Shown here: positions 35,038 through 40,196 of the stretch, in pieces
How positions within the stretch are numbered: position 1 is the first letter of the stretch
How the letters are laid out: each line of letters starts with the position of its first letter
Assembly: GCA_003221045.1 (NCBI GenBank)
Contig: QHUC01000055.1
Coordinates: 1-40,196, forward strand
Source of the DNA: Gemmatimonadota bacterium
GTDB taxonomy: Bacteria; Gemmatimonadota; Gemmatimonadetes; Gemmatimonadales; GWC2-71-9
Length of the DNA: 40,196 nucleotides
Reading direction: 5' to 3'
Position numbers and translations under genes: made by a program
The notes under the pieces: generated by a model
Databases searched by the model: none
What the model was told of the DNA's origin: nothing
What the model saw: the letters and a program-made list of their open reading frames with translations, nothing else

Positions 35038-36072
35038 CTAACGGGCCCCACCAATCCGGGGGCTGAGCGACGCCCCCACCTGCACACCAAACACGTTTTC
35101 GCCGGAATTGCGCTGCAGCCACAGCAGGCGCCCGTTCAGGTTCCACATCAGATCCCCGCTATAAAAGTCCGCGCCGACGCCTCCCTGCGCCCCCTGCGCG
35201 ATGCCCCTGTCGGGGCCCTGGGAGTACACACCGGCGAGCAGAAACCCGGCCTCGCCGTACACCCGCCCCCACGCGGGCCGCACCGACGCTTCGTAGGCCG
35301 GAGCGAAGAGCACCGCGGTCTCGTCACAACCCGTGGAGGGGCAGCCGCTTGTGATTCGGAGTGGGGCCAGGTCGATCTGGACCGCGACGGTGCCCGCCTT
35401 CTTGGTGTCGCGTCGGAATCGGGCGCCGACGAATGGAGCGCGCCCGTGCAGGGAGCCGGAGATCGGGATGAGGAAGCTCGCGGCTGGACCCACCGTGCCA
35501 TCAAGGAACTCTCCGTTGCGGACGCCGCCGACCGTCACGGACGCGTTCGCCACGGCCTCGAGCGCCTGGATCTGACTCCCCGGGACTTCGAGGAACCGTC
35601 CCGCGACGGTGGCAGCCGCTGCGCGGCCGACATTGACTCGCACTCCCAGTCCGAAGGCCAGCGCGAGCTGGCTCGTGGCCGATGTGTGCGCGGTGCATGA
35701 CAGGACGATCAGGCAGAGCGAGTCGACCTCGGTGACTCGCGCGAGGCCGAGGGCCGTCAGGGCGAACGGCGCCACGAGACTGCGCGTGCCGACCGGGTAA
35801 TAGTACGAGTCGAGCCCATACAGGGTGAGCCGCCGGACACCGTGATCCGTCGAGAGATCGTTGTAGCGGGCGACGCTGAGCCCGATCTCGCTCTCGTCCC
35901 CAGTGATGAGGGCGGCCGTTCCGCCCCAGGACGGGAAGCTGTGGCTCGCGCCGGAAAGATCCTCGAGGCTGATCGACGAGTACGTCGGGCCAATTCGGAA
36001 TCGGTTTTGGGCGTGACCGGTTGAAACGATGACCATCGAGAGGGCCGCCGCGACTGCGAGTATCGCACGCAT
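35038..36072 (-). CDS. Secreted, probably outer membrane beta-barrel protein
   Basis: A 344-residue protein with a signal peptide (MRAILAVAAALSMVIVSTGHA, cleavage near 21). The mature part is rich in alternating hydrophobic and polar strands with glycine turns (NRFRIGPTYSSISLEDL, ALITGDESEIGLSVARYND, VGADFYSGDLMWNLNGRLLW, NVFGVQVGASLSPRIG), as in small outer membrane barrels. Two cysteine pairs (CLIVLSC; CPSTGC) may form disulfides. No named family recognised. The ATG at 36072 follows an 86-base gap. Confidence 0.75.
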   Translation of the reverse strand: MRAILAVAAALSMVIVSTGHAQNRFRIGPTYSSISLEDLSGASHSFPSWGGTAALITGDESEIGLSVARYNDLSTDHGVRRLTLYGLDSYYYPVGTRSLVAPFALTALGLARVTEVDSLCLIVLSCTAHTSATSQLALAFGLGVRVNVGRAAAATVAGRFLEVPGSQIQALEAVANASVTVGGVRNGEFLDGTVGPAASFLIPISGSLHGRAPFVGARFRRDTKKAGTVAVQIDLAPLRITSGCPSTGCDETAVLFAPAYEASVRPAWGRVYGEAGFLLAGVYSQGPDRGIAQGAQGGVGADFYSGDLMWNLNGRLLWLQRNSGENVFGVQVGASLSPRIGGAR

Positions 36073-36120
36073 GGCGCAACGGATAACGAGCGCGGGGGTC
36101 GGGTTCGGTGACTCGAATCA

Positions 36121-36146
36121 CGGCCCCCGGCCCCCCCCGGCCCCCC
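36121..36146 (-). other. G-tract run between two genes
   Basis: On the minus strand this segment is runs of 5 to 8 G separated by CC, about 10 bases after the membrane protein stop (36159) and 50 bases before the start of the secreted barrel gene. Four or more G-tracts with short spacers satisfy the usual G-quadruplex pattern. Function, if any, is unknown; homopolymer runs of this kind are also prone to sequencing error. Confidence 0.5.
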
Positions 36147-36158
36147 GAGTGACGCGAG

Positions 36159-36581
36159 TTACTTCATCAGCAATCCGACCAGGAGCCCCGTCACGTTCAT
36201 CCGCACCAGCCATGACACGGCGGTTGCCTTGAGCAACGGGCGCACCTTGTCGTACCACACGCCGCTCCCGAGCGTCGAGAGGAAAATGGTGGGAAGCCAG
36301 AGGACGGTGGCGAACTCCATGCCGGCAAGCACGCCACCGCTCTTCACCCAGAGCGCACCGCGGAACTGTCCGTAGAACCACGCGAACAGCACGCCGAACA
36401 CCAGCGCCAGGACGGCTGACTTGGGCAGGTTAGCGGCCATCATCTTCTTCCCTTCCTCGGGCGTGGGAGGGAACGTCCCGAACGCCTGCATCTCGGGACC
36501 AGTGAAGACCTTTCCCCACATCACGTAATCAGCGAAAAACGCACCCACGCCCCCGATCAGTCCAGCGACGATCCAGCTCAT
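36159..36581 (-). CDS. Four-helix membrane protein of unknown function
   Basis: A 140-residue integral membrane protein with hydrophobic helices at about 3-20 (WIVAGLIGGVGAFFADYVMW), 53-72 (SAVLALVFGVLFAWFYGQF), 84-104 (VLAGMEFATVLWLPTIFLST) and 120-139 (AVSWLVRMNVTGLLVGLLMK). The soluble loop contains EGKKMMAANLPKS. Resembles DUF1761-type proteins in size and layout, but I cannot confirm this. The 57 bases between it and the aspartase/fumarase stop hold nothing distinctive. Confidence 0.75.
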   Translation of the reverse strand: MSWIVAGLIGGVGAFFADYVMWGKVFTGPEMQAFGTFPPTPEEGKKMMAANLPKSAVLALVFGVLFAWFYGQFRGALWVKSGGVLAGMEFATVLWLPTIFLSTLGSGVWYDKVRPLLKATAVSWLVRMNVTGLLVGLLMK

Positions 36582-36638
36582 GCGGGTTCCTCCTTCTGGA
36601 GTGTTGGACTGCAGACGGCCGTCCTTGCCGCACTCACG

Positions 36639-37921
36639 TCACGTCCGTTGCCCCGGGACTCCCAGCTCGGTCATGGCCAGCAGATCGAGCACTTCTTCCA
36701 GATCCTTGCCCTTGAGCAGGCCTTTCTCGATGACCAATTGCCGCACCGTGACGTTCTTCGCCACGGCCTCCTCCGCGAGCTTCGCCGCCTCCGCGTAGCC
36801 GATCTTCGGGGCGAGCGCCGTCACGAGCGCGGGGCTGCGCTCGAGCCAGTGCTCGCACTGCGCGCGATCGGCCTCGACCCCTTCCACGGCGCGCTCCGAC
36901 AGCACGCGCGAGGCGTTGGCGAGGAGCTGCATCGTGAACAGCAAGTTGTGGGCGATGACCGGCATCATCACGTTGAGCTCGAGCTGGCCCGCCTCGCTGG
37001 CGGTAGCGACGGTGACGTCGTTCCCCAGGGCCTGGTAGCAGACCATGTTCACCATCTCCGCGATCGACGGGTTCACCTTCCCCGGCATCCTGAGAGCGCC
37101 GCCGCGTCGCCCATCGACTGCATCAGCTGAACGCGATCCCTCCCCTCCCGGAGCTCGAGCCCGGTGATCGCCCGGAGATGCTTCACCACGAGTGGCGGGT
37201 ACGCCGGCTCGGCGTTCAGTCCCGTTCCGACCGCCGTGCCGCCAATCCCGAGATCGCGCAGGGCATCCGCGGCGCCGGCCACGCGGTCCCGGTTGCGCTC
37301 GACGGTGTGCCCGTAGGCGGTGAACTCCTGGCCGAGGCGAATCGGCGTGGCGTCCTGCAGGTGTGTGCGCCCGGACTTGAGAATGCGGTCGAATGCTCTA
37401 CCCTTCGCCAGGAAGGCGGCGGCCAGCCGCCCCATGGCGTCGAGGAGCGGGGTCAGCTCGGCGAGCGCGGCCAGCCGGATGGCCGTCGGGATCACGTCGT
37501 TGGTTGACTGGGCCATGTTGACGTGATCGTTCGGGTGCACCGGTGCGTAGGCACCGCGCCGAGCGCCCAGCAGCTCGTTCGCGCGGTTGGCGAGGACCTC
37601 GTTCGCGTTCATGTTATGCGAGGTTCCCGCCCCCGCCTGGTACGGGTCCACGACAAACTGGTCCCGGTGCTGACCCCCCAGCACCTCGTCGGCCGCCCGT
37701 ACGATCGCGTCGGCGAACTTCGGATCGAGACGGCCGGTTTCTTTGTGTGTGAGCGCGGCGGCCTTCTTGATCTGCACGACCGCGTCGACGAATGAGGCGA
37801 GGGGTCGGAGGTGGGAGATGGGAAAGTTGCGGCGGGCCCGTTCGGTTTGAATGCCGTAGAGCGCGTCGGCGGGAACCGGCAGTTCACCCAGGGAGTCACG
37901 CTCGACGCGGGTCGCGCTCAT
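36639..37921 (-). pseudogene. Aspartate ammonia-lyase / class II fumarase family, frameshifted with internal deletion
   Basis: Lyase of the aspartase/fumarase superfamily. Frame one starts at ATG 37921 (MSATRVERDSLGELPVPADA), then YGIQTERARRNFPIS, HNMNANEVLANRANELLG, HPNDHVNMAQSTNDVIPTAI and SGRTHLQDATPIRLGQEF, ending QSMGDAAALSG near 37090. Frame two begins exactly at MPGKVNPSIAEMVNMVCYQA and has GNDVTVATASEAGQLELNVM and a normal C-terminus. Missing are about 40 residues that include the catalytic GSS loop. The GNDxTVxxAxEAGQLELN region favours aspartase over fumarase. The longer open frame from 38086 runs over the cupin gene and is rejected. Confidence 0.85.
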
Positions 37922-37976
37922 CGCCTCCGTCCGTCGTTCGGTCACGGCACCGTCGGTCTCGAACCAGGAATTGCCC

Positions 37977-38309
37977 ATGGATACCCAGGACCTGTTGCAC
38001 CACCTCGCCGATCGCGCGCGCTTCTCGGCCACGAAGCCGATCAAGATCGACTGCTTCCGCTCCACGCGGCTCCTCGTCGGTCTCAACTGCTTCGAGCCGG
38101 GTCAGGAGCAGAAGGTGCACGCCCATCCGGGCGCCGACAAATTCTATTTCGTTGTAAGTGGAAAGGCGAGGTTCGCCGTGGGAGAGGAGCGGTTCGAGGC
38201 ACGCCCCGGAGACCTCATCCTGGCCCCCGAGGGAGTTCCGCACGGCGTGGAGCGCGCGCACGAGCGAACGACGGTGCTCGTCGGGATCGCGCCGGCGCCG
38301 GCCGCGTAG
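37977..38309 (+). CDS. Small single-domain cupin
   Basis: A 110-residue cupin_2 protein on the plus strand. Motif 1 is VHAHPGADKFYFVVSG with H48 and H50; the usual glutamate ligand is replaced by Asp or Lys (D53/K54). Motif 2 is PGDLILAPEGVPHGVE with H89. ATG at 37977 has AGGA 8 bases upstream. It is divergent from the aspartase/fumarase gene (55-base gap) and ends 1 base from the convergent selenoprotein gene. Substrate unknown; such proteins often bind metals or small molecules. Confidence 0.85.
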   Translation: MDTQDLLHHLADRARFSATKPIKIDCFRSTRLLVGLNCFEPGQEQKVHAHPGADKFYFVVSGKARFAVGEERFEARPGDLILAPEGVPHGVERAHERTTVLVGIAPAPAA

Positions 38310-38310
38310 A

Positions 38311-38853
38311 TCACTTCGTCGGCTCGACCCGCAGGCTGTCGTTGAAACGATTGAAATATTCGGTCATCCCGATGACCAGCGTGATCTCGACGATCTGCCC
38401 CTCGTCCCACGCCGCCCGGAGGCGTCCGTAGAGCTCGTCGGTGACGTCGTGACCCCCCCGATGGATCACGTCGGCGTACTCCAGCGCCGTCTGCCACCCT
38501 TGCTCGAGCGCATCGATGGCTCGCTGCCCGCCACGATCCTGGATCGCCCCGAGCAATTCGGCGCTGGCACCCTTCTGTCCCGCCAGGACAGTGTGGGAGT
38601 TCAGTCAGTAACGGCAACGATTCAAGTGCGAGATGCGCACCCACAGGAGCTCTTTGAGGAGCGGCGGAACCGTTCCCTCATTCATCACGGTGCGGAAGTG
38701 CGCGATGAGGGTCCGCAGGTGCGCCGGGCGGAGGGCCACGGTGCGGAACATGTTCGGGATGTTCCCGCGCTCCTGCAAATAGGTGTCGAAGATGGGCCGC
38801 ACCTCGGGCGCGGCCTGCTCCGGCGTGAGTGGCGCAATGCGTGGAGCCGTCAT
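38311..38853 (-). CDS. Predicted selenoprotein: carboxymuconolactone decarboxylase/AhpD-like with CxxU motif
   Basis: Two open frames (38853-38608 and 38604-38311) lie in the same frame, separated only by a TGA at 38607-38605. Read through as selenocysteine, they give a 180-residue CMD/AhpD-like protein. The N-terminal part has APLTPEQAAPEVRPIFDTYL and RGNIPNMFRTVALRPAHLRT; then LLWVRISHLNRCRY-U-LNSHT; then GLY/ALA-type helices and a normal end (IVEITLVIGMTEYFNRFND). U83 falls on the second Cys of the family's CxxCxxxH redox motif (C80, U83, H87). A SECIS-like hairpin follows at the proper distance. ATG 38853 overlaps the stop of the membrane protein gene (ATGA). Sequencing error or a nonsense mutation are the alternatives. 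Confidence 0.85.
38570..38604 (-). promoter_or_regulatory. Bacterial SECIS-like hairpin downstream of the in-frame UGA
   Basis: Directly after the TGA, the minus strand can fold as CCC (38597-38595) with GGG (38572-38570), a small ACA/AA internal loop, then CTGTCC (38591-38586) with GGACAG (38580-38575), and the apical loop TGGCG (38585-38581). The apical loop begins 20 bases after the TGA. This compares with about 18 in Escherichia coli fdhF, and the loop has G in its second position, as bacterial SECIS models require. All of it lies in coding sequence, as is normal for bacteria. Confidence 0.7.
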
Positions 38854-39725
38854 GTTGTCTCACCTCTTCGCTTTCCCCAACCGATCTTGAACACCTGCAC
38901 CGCCGCGCGATAGCCAAGGTAGCGCACCATCGCGTAGAAGCCGAGGACCGTCAGGAGCACCGCGGTATAGAAGCGCCACAGGAGGAGCATGCTGACTTGG
39001 CGCGAGCCGAAGTCCCCCGCAAAGCCGTTCAAGAACGCCACCTCGAGTCCCCCGCCTCCCGACGGGAGGGGCACAATGAGGGGCGCGTGGATCAGCGCGA
39101 GCGCACCGAAGAACATCTGGCCGAACGGCGGGGGGTGTGGCAAGCCCCAGGCGAGCGCCGGCAGGATGAGCGCGCGGGCGACCACGCTGATCACCGTGAG
39201 CAGCGCGCCCGACGCGAGCGCCCACCAGGGAGCGCGGCGGACGTGCGCCCAGGCGACGCGCCACTGGCGGCGCACGCGATGGCGGACGAACCCCGCGCGA
39301 GCGAGGCGTTGGAGCAGGTACGCGATCACCAGGACGAGGAGCGCGACGACCTCGACGCTCACCAGTTCGCCGGCGCGGTGGCGATGCAGCCAGGTCGCCG
39401 CGGCGTCCCGCCAGTCGGGCACGTAGTAGGCGAAGAGCGCTGCACCGGCGATCAGGAAGACGGGCCACTCGGCGGCCACCTCGACGCCGATCGCCACGAT
39501 CGCCGTGACCGGTCGCAGCCCCGCCTCGGTGAGGCCCAGAAAGCGCGCGGGCTCACCCCCGAGGCGATTGGGCGTCAGCTGTGAGGCGGCTTCACCGTAG
39601 AGATTGAGCCGAAACGCATCGTCGAACGAGAGACGGCCCCCTGCGGTCCAGACGGCGAGCTGGATCCGCCAGGCGCGGACCACGCAGTCGATGGCGAGCA
39701 GCGCCAGGGAGAGGAGGTGGCCCAC
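38850..39725 (-). CDS. UPF0104 / lysylphosphatidylglycerol synthase-like transmembrane protein
   Basis: A 291-residue polytopic membrane protein. The segment LNLYGEAASQLTPNRLGGEP near the N-terminus and LIVPLPSGGGGLEVAFLNGF towards the end are hallmarks of the LPG_synthase_TM/UPF0104 fold. Several hydrophobic helices are visible (SVEVVALLVLVIAYLLQRL, WALASGALLTVISVVARALI, LLLWRFYTAVLLTVLGFYAM). No catalytic LPG-synthetase domain follows, so it is more likely a lipid transporter or flippase-like protein. GTG at 39725 is the best start, 8 bases after the zinc-ribbon stop; the first helix of the family may be reduced. Confidence 0.85.
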   Translation of the reverse strand: MGHLLSLALLAIDCVVRAWRIQLAVWTAGGRLSFDDAFRLNLYGEAASQLTPNRLGGEPARFLGLTEAGLRPVTAIVAIGVEVAAEWPVFLIAGAALFAYYVPDWRDAAATWLHRHRAGELVSVEVVALLVLVIAYLLQRLARAGFVRHRVRRQWRVAWAHVRRAPWWALASGALLTVISVVARALILPALAWGLPHPPPFGQMFFGALALIHAPLIVPLPSGGGGLEVAFLNGFAGDFGSRQVSMLLLWRFYTAVLLTVLGFYAMVRYLGYRAAVQVFKIGWGKRRGETT

Positions 39726-39732
39726 GCCAGCG

Positions 39733-39921
39733 TCAGTCGGAGCAGTCGCCAAGGGGGTAGATGAAGCCGCAGTTCGGGCAGGGGTTCTTGCAGCCCCAGG
39801 GCCGGGGTAACACCTCGGCGCCACACCGCAAGCATGTCGGCTGCGGCTTACCCGAGGCGATAGGCGCCGGTGAGGAAGGGGTTGGTGTGGCGCTCGCGGC
39901 CCACGGTGGTTTCGGGTCCAT
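39733..39921 (-). CDS. Zinc-ribbon miniprotein
   Basis: The conserved-looking core is PTCLRCGAEVLPRPWGC followed by NPCPNCGFIYPLGDCSD, with CxxC knuckles for a zinc ribbon and further cysteines. The start is unclear: the nearest in-frame ATG, at 39921, gives 62 residues but lies 74 bases inside the metallo-hydrolase gene. A rarer codon closer to the core (for example ATC near 39866) would give about 43 residues. No function known. It sits between the hydrolase and the membrane protein in a tight run. Confidence 0.6.
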   Translation of the reverse strand: MDPKPPWAASATPTPSSPAPIASGKPQPTCLRCGAEVLPRPWGCKNPCPNCGFIYPLGDCSD

Positions 39922-40196
39922 GACCGCTGTACACAATGGTCGAATCGGGGAGCGTAAGCAACTCGCGCTCGATGCTCCGGATGAGCGTCTCCAGGTCGCC
40001 TCCGGGCAGGTCCGCGCGCCCGATGGAGCCCTGGAACAGCACGTCACCCGTGAAGACCACGCCCTGTCCCTCGAACACGACGCTGCCGGGCGAGTGTCCC
40101 GGCGCGTGGCGCACCCGGAACGCGAGCTCCCCGACGGGCAGAACGTCTCCGTGCGCGAGCGCCCGGTCTGGCTCGGGCATCGGCTCGGCGCGCATG
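39848..40196 (-). CDS. Metallo-beta-lactamase fold hydrolase, glyoxalase II-like (5' end outside window)
   Basis: C-terminal 115 residues of an MBL-fold protein. Visible metal-site parts are RHAPGHSPGSVVFEGQG, with the histidine of the PGHSPGS motif, and VVFTGDVLFQGSIGRADLPG with the bridging aspartate, then TIVYSGHGPETTVGRERHTN with the last histidine. These match small glyoxalase II-like hydrolases. The HxHxDH motif and the true start lie beyond 40196; the ATG at 40195 is internal. Confidence 0.88.
   Translation of the reverse strand, partial: MRAEPMPEPDRALAHGDVLPVGELAFRVRHAPGHSPGSVVFEGQGVVFTGDVLFQGSIGRADLPGGDLETLIRSIERELLTLPDSTIVYSGHGPETTVGRERHTNPFLTGAYRLG

Noticed and set aside
37919-38086. 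An N-terminal extension of the aspartase/fumarase frame up to 38086
   Set aside because: It would cover the start of the cupin gene, shows no homology, and the canonical N-terminus begins at 37921.
38601-38603. A second TGA just after the UGA of the selenoprotein gene
   Set aside because: It is in a different frame and does not interrupt the readthrough protein.
38850-39725. A further deletion at the N-terminus of the UPF0104 protein
   Set aside because: The first helix is short compared with some relatives, but the start is compatible with the upstream stop and no conserved block is clearly lost.

Overview
The window is high-GC, gene-dense bacterial chromosome with no rRNA. No stretch longer than about 110 bases lacks a gene or structured element. 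Gene content, TPR lipoproteins next to bamD, the Rrf2-cysA2-cysM-JAMM-CysO/MoeZ cluster and the divergent sulfur-carrier fusion suggest a soil-type Gram-negative lineage. Gemmatimonadota is my best guess, but no marker here proves it. Almost everything lies on the minus strand; only rpmB, tRNA-Leu(CAG) and a small cupin gene are on the plus strand.

Layout, read in the direction of minus-strand transcription. (1) 40196-38311: end of a metallo-beta-lactamase hydrolase, a zinc-ribbon miniprotein, a UPF0104/LPG-synthase-like membrane protein, and a carboxymuconolactone decarboxylase/AhpD-like protein whose in-frame UGA sits at the second position of its redox motif (CxxU), followed by a SECIS-like hairpin. 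(2) 38309-35038: cupin (+), a broken aspartase/fumarase gene, a four-helix membrane protein and a secreted beta-barrel-like protein. (3) 34928-30804: a sulfur-transfer and cysteine cluster: Rrf2 regulator with three Cys, a 25-bp operator-like dyad, CysA2-type sulfurtransferase, CysM, a JAMM peptidase (Mec-like) and a CysO-MoeB-rhodanese triple fusion. This looks like the protein-thiocarboxylate route to cysteine known from Mycobacterium. (4) 30801-27320: tRNA-Leu (+), smpB, N-acetylmuramoyl-alanine amidase, pyrD, pyrF and a small secreted protein. (5) 27310-24362: promoter, rpmJ-rpsM-rpsK-rpsD-rpoA-rplQ and a terminator, converging on rpmB (+). (6) 24149-10080: gmd, rmd, carB, murB, a wbpD-E-B-A type set for UDP-2,3-diacetamido sugar acids, then ugd, uxs, an epimerase and a TPR gene. 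This is a surface-polysaccharide nucleotide-sugar block woven between pyrimidine/arginine and peptidoglycan genes. (7) 10083-1: TPR lipoprotein, bamD, nadD, secA, aacS, radC and a 3'-truncated rel.

Most adjacent genes overlap by 1 to 20 bases (ATGA, GTGA, TGATG), so long translationally coupled transcripts are likely.

A quality signal runs through the window. Eight conserved genes (aacS, the epimerase, gmd, rpoA, pyrF, the amidase, the CysA2-type sulfurtransferase and the aspartase/fumarase) each lack an internal block of about 40 to 55 codons. Six of them also change frame at the seam. Since rpoA is among them, a systematic assembly or consensus fault is the simplest explanation. The strongest biological findings are the predicted selenoprotein and the CysO-MoeZ fusion cluster with its putative operator.
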